Source: Eubacterium brachy ATCC 33089 (GTDB lineage Bacteria; Bacillota; Clostridia; Peptostreptococcales; Anaerovoracaceae). From it: 64,000 nt of DNA. Where the stretch lies: assembly GCA_000488855.1 (NCBI GenBank), contig KI535284.1, positions 417,726 to 481,725 of the forward strand. The letters run 5' to 3'. This document shows, piece after piece, positions 9,984 to 19,326 of this stretch. Made by a program: the position numbers and the translations under genes. Under the pieces are notes generated by a model, which was not told the origin of the DNA, searched no databases, and saw only the letters and a list, made by a program, of their open reading frames with translations. Position 1 is the stretch's first letter, and every line of letters begins with the position of its first letter.

Positions 9984-10023
9984 TTTCCCTTTTGCTCCCT
10001 TTTATTCCACCTCTTTTCCACTT
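9984..10023 (-). repeat. Four degenerate 10-bp repeats upstream of the mraZ promoter
   Basis: Minus-strand units AAGTGGAAAA, GAGGTGGAAT, AAAAGGGAGC and AAAAGGGAAA follow each other with a 10-bp period, ending 21 bp upstream of the three clear MraZ boxes. The GTGG/AGGG cores stay on one helical face. They could be weak auxiliary MraZ sites or simply a purine-rich tract. Confidence 0.4.
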
Positions 10024-10239
10024 GCATCCTCTTTTTATGCTATTTTCACAATATACAGTTATTTTTTAAATCTGCATACCCCATATATAGTTTTAATTTA
10101 AATGTAAATTTTGGTCGCAACTCACGTGATAAACATGCCTTATAATCGTGCCATTGCAACGTCGATTATCATTTCAACTCTTATTTTTTATCAAAGAGCC
10201 AAACATCCTCGGTTCAATTTGTTTTATCCTCATTCCGCA

Positions 10240-10248
10240 TGTTATAAT
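10240..10248 (+). promoter_or_regulatory. sfsA promoter, extended -10
   Basis: TGTTATAAT is an extended -10 element (TG at 10240-10241, TATAAT at 10243-10248). A weak TTGTTT lies 18 bp upstream (10219-10224). Transcription would start about 20 bases before the sfsA ATG. Confidence 0.65.
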
Positions 10249-10275
10249 GCTTCCATGTTATATGGGGAGGATATT

Positions 10276-11007
10276 ATGCATTACGACAACATTGTAGAGG
10301 GTACATTCATTGCAAGACCCAACAGATTTGTTGCAAAAGTTTCAATTTACGGCGTGGAAGAAACAGTTCACGTAAAAAATACAGGACGTTGCAAGGAATT
10401 GCTGATTCCCGGCGCAAGGGTATTTTTGCAAGATTTTCGCAACAATATGGGGAATAGAAAACTGAGATTTTCCCTGATATCTGTGGAAAAAACTTTAGAA
10501 AGCGACCATGATCGTCAGAATGATAAAATTTTGATCAATATGGACAGTCAAATCCCCAATAAAGTAATAGAGGAGGCTTTGTTGAACGGTTCTCTAAAAC
10601 TTAAAAATATGGGGAATCCATCCGTGGTCCAACGTGAGCGAACTTTTGGAAACTCGCGTTTTGACTTTTACGTGGAAGATGATTGCGCCAGAAAAAGTTT
10701 TATCGAAGTCAAAGGGGTTACTTTAGAGGATAAAGGCATTGCAAAGTTTCCGGATGCTCCTACGTCCAGAGGTGTAAAACACGTGAGAGAGCTCATTTCA
10801 GCGGCTGCTAGGGGATATAACGCATATGTTGTATTTTTAATTCAAATGAATGATGCCATTTACTTTACACCCAACTACGAAACTGATATTAAATTCGGAA
10901 CAGCTTTGAAAGAAGCGGTTTCTCACGGAGTTCATCTCGCAGCTTACAGCTCCGATGTTACCTTCAATTCAATTTCTCTGAAATGCAGTGTGCCGATTAT
11001 CCTGTGA
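10276..11007 (+). CDS. sfsA: SfsA family protein (sugar fermentation stimulation protein homologue)
   Basis: A 243-aa protein of the SfsA family, which combines an OB-like N-terminal part with a nuclease-like fold; its cellular role is not settled. Family marks are EGTFIARPNRFVA at the start, HVKNTGRCKELLIPGARV, GNSRFDF and EVKGVTLE. The C-terminal half carries DAPTSRGVKHVREL. The open frame begins at 10111, but the ATG at 10276 follows GGGGAGG by five bases and gives the normal family length. It diverges from mraZ and converges on the SstT gene. Confidence 0.93.
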   Translation: MHYDNIVEGTFIARPNRFVAKVSIYGVEETVHVKNTGRCKELLIPGARVFLQDFRNNMGNRKLRFSLISVEKTLESDHDRQNDKILINMDSQIPNKVIEEALLNGSLKLKNMGNPSVVQRERTFGNSRFDFYVEDDCARKSFIEVKGVTLEDKGIAKFPDAPTSRGVKHVRELISAAARGYNAYVVFLIQMNDAIYFTPNYETDIKFGTALKEAVSHGVHLAAYSSDVTFNSISLKCSVPIIL

Positions 11008-11083
11008 AATTTTCAACTCACGAATGTTATTAAAATTTACTTTTTACACTCTTGCTCGTTTTGAGTCAATTCAAAAAATATAA

Positions 11084-11130
11084 AAGATGGGAACACCTGA
11101 TAATCTGACAATTTCAGGGGTTCCCATCTT
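11084..11130 (-). terminator. Terminator between convergent sfsA and the SstT gene
   Basis: An 11-bp perfect stem (AAGATGGGAAC with GTTCCCATCTT) extends inward through one mismatch by five more pairs (CCTGA/TCAGG). The T-rich run follows the stem on the minus strand (TTTATATTTTTTG), so the main direction is the SstT transcript. sfsA probably uses the same hairpin less efficiently. Confidence 0.75.
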
Positions 11131-11192
11131 CATATGAAAAGAGTTGGTGTTGTTTTTTACAGCCGACTCTTTTTCGTTTTTACATATTCATT

Positions 11193-12536
11193 CTATTCAA
11201 CATCAATTTTTTGAGTTTCGTCTTCTTTTATTTCTTCCATTCCTGCAGCCTCATACGCTCCATCGAATTCTTCCTCATCTTCTTCATCGTAGTCATCATC
11301 TTCTTCAAACATTTCGCAGTTTCCGGACTTTCTTCTCTCACCGAGTTCAGCCGCTGCTGTAAACAATACGTCTGTTGAAGAGTTTAGGGCTGTTTCGCAA
11401 GAGTCTTGAATTACCCCTACTATAAATCCGACACCTACTACCTGATATGCGATTGAGTCAGGAATTCCAAATAAACTGCAAGCCAACGGTATCAACAACA
11501 GAGAGCCCCCTGCTACACCGGAAGCTCCGCATGCGCTTATCGCAGAGAGCAGGCATAGAATTAACGCCGTCGGAATATCCACAGAAATGCCTAGTGTGTG
11601 AGTCGCAGCTAAACTCAGTATAGCGATAGTTATAGCCGCTCCACCCATGTTTATCGTAGCGCCCAGAGGAATTGAAATCGAATAAGTATCCTTATCTAAT
11701 CCCAATCTCTCACAAAGCCCCATATTCACCGGAATATTTGCCGCTGAGCTTCTTGTGAAGAAAGCATATATTCCCGATTCTTTCACGCATGTGAGCACTA
11801 GAGGATATGGATTTTTTCTCGTCACAAAGAATACTATAATCGGATTTACTACAAATGCAACTACGAGCATGGTGCCAACCAACAAAAGAATTATATGAAC
11901 GTATTTTTTCATTCCTTCCATACCGGTTGTCGCAACTGTATTGAATACTAAGCCCAAAACGCCCAACGGAGCCATTTTAATTACCCATCTGACAACTTGT
12001 GACACCGCTTCCGACAAATCCGCAATCAAACTTTTAGTCTCTTTTTTGGAATGCCTCAGGGCTATTCCCAATATTATCGCTGCAGCTAAAATTCCAATGT
12101 AATTCCCTGTTGCTAGTGCCTTTATAGGATTGTCCACCACGTTTCCGAGAAGTGTTAAAATAACTTCCGTAATGCCTCCCGGTGGCTTTGTTGCGGATTG
12201 CTGCCCCGCTTGTGGCAGTATAAGTTGAATTTTAAATATGAAGCTCGCCATTACTGCAACTACAGATGCTGCTAAAGTCCCAACTAAGTACAGCACAACG
12301 ATTTTCTTCATATTTGTTTTTTTACCTGCCTGGTGTTGAGCGATGGCAGACATAACCAGCAATGATACCAATATAGGTGCCACTGCCTTTAACGCACCTA
12401 CAAACAACTGTCCTAGCACTGATACTAAGGCTAACTTTTGAGGAAATAACATTCCCAGCAAAATTCCCACGATCAGTCCGAGGATGATTTGTGGAACAAG
12501 ACCGATTTTATTCCACGAATTCAAAATATTTTTCAT
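11193..12536 (-). CDS. sstT: Serine/threonine:Na+ symporter, SstT type, with acidic tail
   Basis: Dicarboxylate/amino acid:cation symporter (DAACS) family member, closest in pattern to SstT. The 447-aa chain has 8-9 membrane segments, the hairpin region [10 protein letters not shown], and the substrate-site segments [20 protein letters not shown] and [20 protein letters not shown]. The last ~45 residues after [10 protein letters not shown] form a strongly acidic tail (Asp/Glu clusters). As far as I know, SstT ends soon after the last helix, so the tail is unusual. Start ATG with AAGGAG eight bases upstream. It appears monocistronic. Confidence 0.88.
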   Translation of the reverse strand: MKNILNSWNKIGLVPQIILGLIVGILLGMLFPQKLALVSVLGQLFVGALKAVAPILVSLLVMSAIAQHQAGKKTNMKKIVVLYLVGTLAASVVAVMASFIFKIQLILPQAGQQSATKPPGGITEVILTLLGNVVDNPIKALATGNYIGILAAAIILGIALRHSKKETKSLIADLSEAVSQVVRWVIKMAPLGVLGLVFNTVATTGMEGMKKYVHIILLLVGTMLVVAFVVNPIIVFFVTRKNPYPLVLTCVKESGIYAFFTRSSAANIPVNMGLCERLGLDKDTYSISIPLGATINMGGAAITIAILSLAATHTLGISVDIPTALILCLLSAISACGASGVAGGSLLLIPLACSLFGIPDSIAYQVVGVGFIVGVIQDSCETALNSSTDVLFTAAAELGERRKSGNCEMFEEDDDYDEEDEEEFDGAYEAAGMEEIKEDETQKIDVE

Positions 12537-12596
12537 AAAAGTCTCCTTTGTAAAAAATAACTAATTTTTCTATATAAATGCAAATAGAATATCTAT

Positions 12597-12625
12597 ATTT
12601 TAACATAATACAGAGATAATGGCAA
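12597..12625 (-). promoter_or_regulatory. sstT promoter
   Basis: TTGCCA (12620-12625), 17-bp spacer, TAAAAT (12597-12602) on the minus strand, about 55 bases before the ATG. Confidence 0.7.
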
Positions 12626-12714
12626 AGAGTTTTTTATCTCAATTTCATTTTTTCGCATTTTATTCAACGTCCGATTATCCTTGATTTAACAACACGATTC
12701 TCAATTTTTATCTC

Positions 12715-14613
12715 CTATCTTTTCGTCGATGCGTATATCTTAACTTTGCTCCAGAGATTCGATATAATTTTTTTGTTAATCTCATCAAATGCAAACACTT
12801 CATCCTTCGGATATTTCACTCTTGGAGTGTACGCACTTATATCTCCATAGGCGTTTTTATCATTTCTCATCTCATCGAATACGCTGTCGTTGGGCGAACT
12901 GTAACCCACATATTCTGAGTTTTTATATGCGATGTCACGACTGGTTACAAAGTTTATAAATTCATGTGCCAGATCCACTTCTTTAGCGTTTTTAGGAATG
13001 ACCATAGCATCGGACCACACGTTGGTACCGCTTTTTGGCAACCAAAACGCCATATCTTTATTCTCCTTCATGACGTAAGCCGCATCTCCCGAGTACATTA
13101 CCGCTATATCTCTTCTCCCCTGCGCCATGTTATCTATTATCTCATCTGTAACCATCTCCGGTTTCGTGTTTTCAACAGCCTTCAAAAGCCATCTGTAGGC
13201 CTCGTTTATTTCTCTCTTGTCTCTGGTGTTCATCGAATATCCTAAATCCTTCAGAGCCATCATAAAAGAATCTCTCTCGGAGTCATACAGATAAGTTCTG
13301 CCTTTGTACTTTTTATTTTGAAATATACTAAATCCTTGTTTTTTTATATCTTCTTCGCTGACTTTCTTCTTGTTGTACACTATACCCACACTTCCCCAGA
13401 AATACGGCACCGAATAGTCGTTATTCCTATCGTATGGCAGATTTTTAACACCGCTGTACAAATCTTGTATGGCAGTCAACTTCTTCTTATTCAATTTTCT
13501 CAGTTTACCCTCTTTTTTCAGCCTCTCTATCATGTAGTCGCTGGGCACCAGAACGTCGTAACTTTCTCCATTTGCAACCCTTATATACATCTGTTCATTT
13601 GAATCGAAATTGTCCATTACAACCTTTGCTCCTGTTTTCTTTTCAAATGCTGATATTACGCCGGGTGCCATATATTCTCCCCAGTTGTACACGTGCAAAG
13701 TTTTCCCCTTGTACTTTCCTTCTGTGGTGAACAGATACTTTCCTCCGAATACGGACAATATCAAAACAGCTGACATCCCAAAAGCGATTCTCTTCGCAAC
13801 TTTCCTGTTCCTGTTTAAAGTATCCCTATTTTTGTTCAGCTTGCTTTTCACCATAGGCACAACGTTGATTATAACCAACATGATGCCTATGAACGCGACT
13901 ATCAACGTAGATATCGCATTTATGCTCGGATTCAACCTCTTGCTCATGGTGTAAACCATTATGCTCAAGTTTTTTATTCCTCTGCCTGTGACAAAATAAG
14001 ATATTACAAAATCATCAATGGACATCGTAAACGCTATCAGAGCACCTGCAACTATTCCCGGTTTTATCTGAGGAACGATGACTTTTACCAACGCTTGCCA
14101 CGGTGTTGCTCCCAAATCCATCGCCGCATCTGCCAAGTTCCCATCCAGCGACTTCAATTTAGGCATTATGCTCAACATGACGTATGGAATGCAAAAAGTT
14201 ATATGGGCGATTATCATGGTGATCAAACCCTTTTCAATTCTAAATGTTATGAACAGCATCATCAGCCCGATAGCCGTAACTATTTCAGGATTCATTATGG
14301 GAAGATCATTGAGCTGACCTATGAGCCTCTTCACAATTTTTCCGGATTTCGAAATTCCTATGGCGCTTATTGTGCCTATCACGGTGGAAACTGCCGTCGC
14401 CAGCAGAGCAACACCTATCGTAGTGTAAAGAGCAATCATCATATCGCTGTTTTCCACCATCTTCCTGTACCATTCTACGCTGAATCCTGTGAAATGAGTC
14501 AATGATTTGGAAGAGTTGAAAGAGAATATGACAACATATATGATAGGCAAATAAAAAAACATGAGAATTGCTCCCATTGCAGTTTTTCCAAAGAGCCTTT
14601 TATTTCTCTTCAT
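12715..14613 (-). CDS. potCD: Fused polyamine permease (PotC) and substrate-binding protein (PotD)
   Basis: A 632-aa fusion. Residues 1-~255 are a PotC-type permease with six TM helices and the EAA loop (DAAMDLGATPWQALVKVIVP, 162-181). A basic linker and an extra TM helix (~274-292) follow. Residues ~300-632 are a PotD-type binding protein beginning GKTLHVYNWGEYMAPGVI, with EKKTGAKVV, YDVLVPSDYM, VPYFWGSVG and MYSGDAAYVM. The linker helix would place the binding domain outside, tethered to its own permease, instead of as a separate lipoprotein. It is directly behind potB with no gap and ends the pot operon. No clear terminator was seen after it. Confidence 0.93.
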   Translation of the reverse strand: MKRNKRLFGKTAMGAILMFFYLPIIYVVIFSFNSSKSLTHFTGFSVEWYRKMVENSDMMIALYTTIGVALLATAVSTVIGTISAIGISKSGKIVKRLIGQLNDLPIMNPEIVTAIGLMMLFITFRIEKGLITMIIAHITFCIPYVMLSIMPKLKSLDGNLADAAMDLGATPWQALVKVIVPQIKPGIVAGALIAFTMSIDDFVISYFVTGRGIKNLSIMVYTMSKRLNPSINAISTLIVAFIGIMLVIINVVPMVKSKLNKNRDTLNRNRKVAKRIAFGMSAVLILSVFGGKYLFTTEGKYKGKTLHVYNWGEYMAPGVISAFEKKTGAKVVMDNFDSNEQMYIRVANGESYDVLVPSDYMIERLKKEGKLRKLNKKKLTAIQDLYSGVKNLPYDRNNDYSVPYFWGSVGIVYNKKKVSEEDIKKQGFSIFQNKKYKGRTYLYDSERDSFMMALKDLGYSMNTRDKREINEAYRWLLKAVENTKPEMVTDEIIDNMAQGRRDIAVMYSGDAAYVMKENKDMAFWLPKSGTNVWSDAMVIPKNAKEVDLAHEFINFVTSRDIAYKNSEYVGYSSPNDSVFDEMRNDKNAYGDISAYTPRVKYPKDEVFAFDEINKKIISNLWSKVKIYASTKR

Positions 14614-15450
14614 CTACTCCCCCCTTTCTGAATTTCTCTTTTCCATAGCCCTGACAGCATAGATGCTCAACATCATAATTATAGCCATAATGACTGAAAT
14701 CGCACTTCCAAACGACCATTCTCCCACGGTTATAAATTGATTTTCAATGGCATTTCCTATTAGAAAAAACCTTCCTCCACCTAACATTTTCGGAATGAAA
14801 AAAGAACTGATACAAGGCAGGACTACAAGAGAAATTCCACTTATAACTCCGGGCATGGACAACGGCAGTGTCACTTTCATAAAGGTTTTCTTCGCATCAG
14901 CTCCCAAATCCATGCTGGCTTCTATCAGCGACGAGTCCATTTTGGTCAGCGAGGAATTTATCTGCAATATCATGAACGGTATGAAGTTATATACCATGCC
15001 GAGCAGCACCGCTCCTTCCGTGTACAACAGCTTCGCATCTCCCATTCCAAATATCCCTAACACCTTCTGGGCAATTCCGCCTTCCGACAAAATTCCGATC
15101 CACGCGTAGGTTCTGACCAACATGTTTATCCACATGGGCATAGTTATGAGCAAAATTAATAGATTTCTCACTTTATCACTGCTCTGCGATATGAAATACG
15201 CAATTGGATATCCGATTACAATGCATATTATCGTGGTCTTTAAGGCAATCTTAACGGAGTTCCAAAGGACCAACAAGAAATCCTTGTCCGTGAAAAATCT
15301 AATGTAATTTTCCAATGTAAAAGATACTTTTAAAATTCCGTTACCGTCTTTTGTTGCGGAATAAAACAGTATCAAAATCATCGGTATTGCCAACATCAAT
15401 ACCGCCCATACGATATATGGAACTGCAAGAGTTGATACTTTCTTCATCAA
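14614..15450 (-). CDS. potB: Spermidine/putrescine ABC permease PotB
   Basis: Binding-protein-dependent permease subunit of the polyamine importer, 278 aa with six TM helices. The EAA loop [20 protein letters not shown] faces the ATPase. Its start overlaps the end of potA by 4 bp (ATGA type), and its stop abuts the fused potC-potD gene. The order potA-potB-potC(D) is the standard one. Confidence 0.94.
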   Translation of the reverse strand: MMKKVSTLAVPYIVWAVLMLAIPMILILFYSATKDGNGILKVSFTLENYIRFFTDKDFLLVLWNSVKIALKTTIICIVIGYPIAYFISQSSDKVRNLLILLITMPMWINMLVRTYAWIGILSEGGIAQKVLGIFGMGDAKLLYTEGAVLLGMVYNFIPFMILQINSSLTKMDSSLIEASMDLGADAKKTFMKVTLPLSMPGVISGISLVVLPCISSFFIPKMLGGGRFFLIGNAIENQFITVGEWSFGSAISVIMAIIMMLSIYAVRAMEKRNSERGE

Positions 15451-17021
15451 AACGCTCTCTTTCTCATCACGTGTATGTCCTGAGGATGGAAATCCAATCC
15501 GACTTCCTTTCCTTCTTCCACAAAGTCTGTCGTGTTAATTTTAAATTCCCTGCCCTCTGTGGAAAATGTAACTTTATACACCCCTTCTTTGAGGTCATCA
15601 ACATTGAAATCATAGCTCACATATATATCCACTCCGGCTTCTTCGTCATTCAGTTTCCATCCCTGTGCGTTTGCCCAAGTTTTCAAATCCGTATCCAGTG
15701 CCACCGAGTCGACGATTTCTTCCACGGTCTTATAAAAGTTAAATGCACTCACCGCTTCGTTGGATTTTTCATTTACAACATAAGGCTGATCTATAACGTG
15801 AATTCGCCTTTCAATCCACGTCCCCGACGGCGTGTAAAACCTAACCGGATAAGTACCTATTTCACCCTTCAAATCGTACTCTATTTTGGCTATTGAAATG
15901 TACTCATCAGTTTCAGTGCTCCAAGCCTGCGCATCTGCCCTTGCGATAATTTCCTTTTCGTCTAACTCCTTCATATCCTCAACGTCCACGTAAAAATCAT
16001 TGGCGGTAATTTTCTCATCGCCTTTATCACTGGTTACTTCGTGCTCTTTGATTACGTGCATATTGACCGTCACTCTGGTACCGGGAACCGTCTCAACTAC
16101 GACGTCATAGTACACGCCTTTGAAAAAAACTGTGTCCACGACTCCGTTCATCTTTCCCGAATCCTTCTCAACTATATCTATATCTTCAGGTCTGATGACT
16201 ATGTCAACCGGTTCATTCTTCTTGAATCCGAAGTCTACACACTCAAATTCCCTGTCATCGAATTTGACTTTGTAATCATCTATCATGATTCCGTTCACTA
16301 TATTGCTCTCCCCTATAAAGCTCGCCACGTATTTATTTTCCGGCTCGTTATATATTTCCTGTGGGCTTCCCAACTGATAAACTTCTCCTCTGTTCATCAC
16401 TGCAATTTTGTCGGACATGGTCAATGCCTCTTCCTGATCGTGAGTTACGAATATAAATGTGATTCCAACTTCCTGTTGTATTCTCTTCAGCTCGTACTGC
16501 ATCTCTTTTCTGAGTTTCAAATCCAACGCACCCAAAGGTTCATCCAGTAACAAAACCTTGGGTTCATTCACCAACGCCCTTGCGATAGCAACTCTCTGTT
16601 GCTGACCTCCCGATAATCTCGTTACATCTTTGTTCTCATACCCCTCGAGACCGATCAATTTAAGCATTTTCATTACTTTCTGTTCTATGACATCGTCACT
16701 GATTTTTCGGATTTTTAACCCGAAAGCTATGTTTTCCGCCACGTTCATATGGGGAAATAATGCGTATTTTTGAAATACCGTATTCAATTCTCTTTTATGA
16801 GGCGGCGTATGCGTGATATCCTCTCCGTTGAAAATTATCTGTCCTTCATTAACATCTAAAAATCCTCCTAAAATGCGCAGCAATGTGGTTTTTCCACATC
16901 CGCTAGGTCCTAAAAGCGTCACGAATTCATTTTCGTAAATATCCAAATTTACTCCCTTTAGCACCACCTGCCCGTCAAATTCTTTTACGATATTTCTAAA
17001 TTGTATTATTTTATCCTTCAT
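15447..17021 (-). CDS. potA: PotA ATPase with a duplicated Ig-like insert in its TOBE region
   Basis: ATPase subunit of the polyamine importer. It has Walker A GPSGCGKT (38-45), Q-loop QKYALFP, signature LSGGQQQR (136-143), Walker B VLLLDEP and the H-loop THDQEEAL. The C-terminal regulatory (TOBE) region starts near 235. At 524 aa it is ~150 residues longer than typical PotA (about 350-380). Residues ~335-498 are two copies of one repeat: [13 protein letters not shown]...ADAQAW and [13 protein letters not shown]...ANAQGW, each closing with a beta-rich G-x-Y-x-V-x-F segment. Normal TOBE sequence ([13 protein letters not shown]) resumes after them. So this is an insertion, not a tail. A short AAAGG lies ~11 bases before the ATG; the promoter was not identified. 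Confidence 0.93.
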   Translation of the reverse strand: MKDKIIQFRNIVKEFDGQVVLKGVNLDIYENEFVTLLGPSGCGKTTLLRILGGFLDVNEGQIIFNGEDITHTPPHKRELNTVFQKYALFPHMNVAENIAFGLKIRKISDDVIEQKVMKMLKLIGLEGYENKDVTRLSGGQQQRVAIARALVNEPKVLLLDEPLGALDLKLRKEMQYELKRIQQEVGITFIFVTHDQEEALTMSDKIAVMNRGEVYQLGSPQEIYNEPENKYVASFIGESNIVNGIMIDDYKVKFDDREFECVDFGFKKNEPVDIVIRPEDIDIVEKDSGKMNGVVDTVFFKGVYYDVVVETVPGTRVTVNMHVIKEHEVTSDKGDEKITANDFYVDVEDMKELDEKEIIARADAQAWSTETDEYISIAKIEYDLKGEIGTYPVRFYTPSGTWIERRIHVIDQPYVVNEKSNEAVSAFNFYKTVEEIVDSVALDTDLKTWANAQGWKLNDEEAGVDIYVSYDFNVDDLKEGVYKVTFSTEGREFKINTTDFVEEGKEVGLDFHPQDIHVMRKRAF

Positions 17022-17084
17022 CTATAAAATAACCTTTCCACATTTATTTTGTAATAGTTTCTTCATTATTTTTCACATTTTATT

Positions 17085-17180
17085 TCAGCCATTTGCCTTC
17101 TTATCGCTGTGAATTCTACGGTGGAATTTTTCGATTTCGCTTTCATCCTTCAAGTCAATCCCTATGTCCGGATGAATAAT
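17085..17180 (-). pseudogene. Possible gene remnant or small ORF upstream of potA
   Basis: One minus-strand frame reads HPDIGIDLKDESEIEKFHRR and then nine more residues before a TGA at 17085-17087. The composition looks coding, but there is no ATG and no ribosome site. Upstream it runs into the asnS terminator. It may be the 3' scrap of a lost gene, or chance. I cannot assign a family. Confidence 0.2.
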
Positions 17181-17209
17181 AAAAAAAGGCAACCCTTCAA
17201 GTTACCTTT
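17181..17209 (-). terminator. asnS terminator
   Basis: Minus-strand RNA pairs AAAGGUAAC with GUUGCCUUU (9 bp, one G-U), loop UUGAAGG, followed by a run of seven T. The wobble pair would be an A-C mismatch on the other strand, so the hairpin is specific to asnS transcription. Confidence 0.85.
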
Positions 17210-17287
17210 AATTTTATTATATAACGCTTTTATTTTCAAGGATTATAATCGCCTTTTTCCCTTGTTTGCGGCAACGTATTCAGCATT

Positions 17288-18679
17288 TTAAAACTCCGCA
17301 TTTTTAGGTGTTCTAGGAAATGGTAATACATCACGAATATTGCTCATTCCGGTAATGTACATGACCATTCTCTCAAAGCCCAGTCCATAGCCTGAGTGTT
17401 TCACACCGCCGTACTTTCTAAGCTCCAAATACCACCAGTAATCTTCTTCCTTTAAGCCTACGCTGTTCATCCTCTCCTTCAGAATGTCCAGCCTCTCTTC
17501 TCTCTGACTTCCACCTATGATTTCACCGATTCCCGGTACCAGCAGATCGCATGCTGCTACGGTTTTATCATCATCGTTTAACCTCATGTAGAACGCCTTG
17601 ATTTCCTTTGGATAATCCGTTACAAACAGTGGCTTTTTAAATACCTGTTCCGTCAGATATCTCTCATGTTCCGTCTGAAGATCTATGCCCCATTCCACGG
17701 GATACTCGAATTCTACTTCAGATTTTTTCAAAATTTCCACTGCTTCCGTATATGTGATCCTTCCGAAATCCGAATTTACGATGTTATTCAATCTTTCCAG
17801 AAGCCCTTTGTCTATAAAGTTGTTGAAAAACTCCATTTCTTCCGGAGCCTTTTTCAGTGCGTAGCTGATGATATATTTTATCATATCTTCTGCAACTTCC
17901 ATATTTCCGACTAAATCACAAAATGACATCTCCGGTTCAACCATCCAAAACTCTGAAGCATGTCTTGCCGTATTGGAATTCTCCGCTCTAAAGGTCGGTC
18001 CGAAGGTATAGATATCTCTGAAAGCCAATGCGAAAATTTCCCCTTCCAGCTGTCCCGACACAGTCAAACCTGCTTCCTTGCCGAAGAAATCCTGCGTGAA
18101 GTCAACCTTGCCGTCTTTCATAGGCGGCTTTTCCATATCTAACGTGGTTACTCTGAACATTTCTCCCGCACCTTCCGCATCGCTGCCGGTGATAATAGGA
18201 GTGTGAACGTACACAAATCCTCTATCTTGGAAGAATCTGTGTATTGCGTGTGCAACCAGCGATCTCACTCTGAACACCGCTGCAAAGGTATTGCTCCTGG
18301 GACGCAGGTGGGCAATTTCTCTCAGATATTCCAAGGAGTGCCTCTTTTTCTGCAACGGATAATCGGAACTTGACTCCGCAAGAATTTCAATTCTTTCAGC
18401 CTTAATTTCAAACGGTTGCTTTGCATCGGGTGTCAAAATCAATGTTCCCTCTATTTGCAGTGCCGTAGCGATGGGACTTTTAGCTATAATGTCGAAATTA
18501 TCGATTTTATCCGTTTCGTAAACAACTTGAACCGACTTGAAAAAAGTTCCGTCGTTGACTTCCAAAAATCCGAATTTATTCGAATTTCTGTTAGTTCTAA
18601 CCCATCCTTGTAAAACAATTCTTCCATTTGCCAGCTCATCCGGGCTTTTAAAAATTTCTCTAATTTTAATAATCATCAT
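17288..18679 (-). CDS. asnS: Asparaginyl-tRNA synthetase
   Basis: Class IIb aminoacyl-tRNA synthetase that charges tRNA-Asn. The 463-aa protein has the N-terminal OB anticodon-binding domain ([15 protein letters not shown] near residue 19). Class II motif 2 is seen around [20 protein letters not shown]. Motif 3 is [16 protein letters not shown] near the C-terminus. The ATG at 18679 has AGAGG four bases upstream; the adjacent ATG three bases on is an equal candidate. It is a single-gene unit with its own promoter and terminator, and no T-box leader was seen. Confidence 0.96.
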   Translation of the reverse strand: MMIIKIREIFKSPDELANGRIVLQGWVRTNRNSNKFGFLEVNDGTFFKSVQVVYETDKIDNFDIIAKSPIATALQIEGTLILTPDAKQPFEIKAERIEILAESSSDYPLQKKRHSLEYLREIAHLRPRSNTFAAVFRVRSLVAHAIHRFFQDRGFVYVHTPIITGSDAEGAGEMFRVTTLDMEKPPMKDGKVDFTQDFFGKEAGLTVSGQLEGEIFALAFRDIYTFGPTFRAENSNTARHASEFWMVEPEMSFCDLVGNMEVAEDMIKYIISYALKKAPEEMEFFNNFIDKGLLERLNNIVNSDFGRITYTEAVEILKKSEVEFEYPVEWGIDLQTEHERYLTEQVFKKPLFVTDYPKEIKAFYMRLNDDDKTVAACDLLVPGIGEIIGGSQREERLDILKERMNSVGLKEEDYWWYLELRKYGGVKHSGYGLGFERMVMYITGMSNIRDVLPFPRTPKNAEF

Positions 18680-18751
18680 ATCGCCTCTTATCTAAATTTT
18701 ATTTCAAAACACTCCATTCTGCAGTGTTCACGCTTTAAATACAATACGAAT

Positions 18752-18780
18752 ATTCTACCATTTTAAATTACAGTTTTCAA
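18752..18780 (-). promoter_or_regulatory. asnS promoter
   Basis: TTGAAA (18775-18780), 17-bp spacer, TAGAAT (18752-18757) on the minus strand, about 75 bases before the start codon. The leader is too short for a T-box. Confidence 0.75.
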
Positions 18781-18789
18781 CTGTTTTCA

Positions 18790-19140
18790 CTTCCGTCAAA
18801 TCGTCGTATGCGACTGATTCTTTCTGTCAATGTTCTTTCTCAAGTCTTCTTTTCCTTTATTTCACGTATCTCTACCTGTTTCTTTATCTTGCGTAATGGC
18901 ATGACATTTACCATCCAATTGACTTTTCCTATCTTTTGCAATTCTTATACACAAATATCGTTCTGTTTCGACTTTTTCTCAAACAGCCATAGCTATTGCC
19001 GGTCACAAGTCAACGTGGCTAATATATTTTCTTCAGCTTTTCAAAATTCTATCACACGTTCAAATTTGAATGATTATTCAGTTAACACGCTGTATTGTAG
19101 TCATACTCTCAAAATTTAACTAAAAAAAGAACAATATTTT
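18790..19140. other. Intergenic stretch without identifiable gene
   Basis: AT-rich, C/T-biased plus strand between the asnS promoter and the promoter of the surface-protein gene. A 103-codon plus frame (18808-19119) has no ribosome site and an implausible Phe/Ser/Cys-rich composition. I see no RNA gene or strong hairpin. Confidence 0.5.
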
Positions 19141-19152
19141 TGATGGATTTTC

Positions 19153-19181
19153 TTGCCATATAACTGTTTTTATTATATAAT
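19153..19181 (+). promoter_or_regulatory. Promoter of the surface-protein gene
   Basis: TTGCCA (19153-19158), 17-bp spacer, TATAAT (19176-19181). The predicted leader to the ATG is about 140 nt. Confidence 0.75.
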
Positions 19182-19326
19182 TATCTGAAATTAGCTTTGC
19201 AAAACTGAAATGTTTGTATAAGCTATTTAATTATATTTGAATGGTTTTCATCTATTACTCACGACATTGAATTCCATTTACAAGTTTTTAGTTATAAATC
19301 AGTTACAAATAAGTAAGGAGAGTGAC

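Noticed and set aside
10111..10275. N-terminal extension of SfsA
   Set aside because: The ATG at 10276 has GGGGAGG at the right distance, follows the extended -10, and gives the family's usual length.
12600..12660. Terminator for the pot operon
   Set aside because: The GATAA/TTATC repeat is short, lies within the sstT promoter and lacks a T run in the right place.
18680..18780. T-box riboswitch before asnS
   Set aside because: The leader from the predicted start is only ~70 bases and shows no specifier loop or antiterminator.
18808..19119. 103-codon plus-strand open frame between asnS and the surface-protein gene
   Set aside because: No ribosome site, Phe/Ser/Cys-heavy composition, and it lies upstream of a clear promoter for the next gene.
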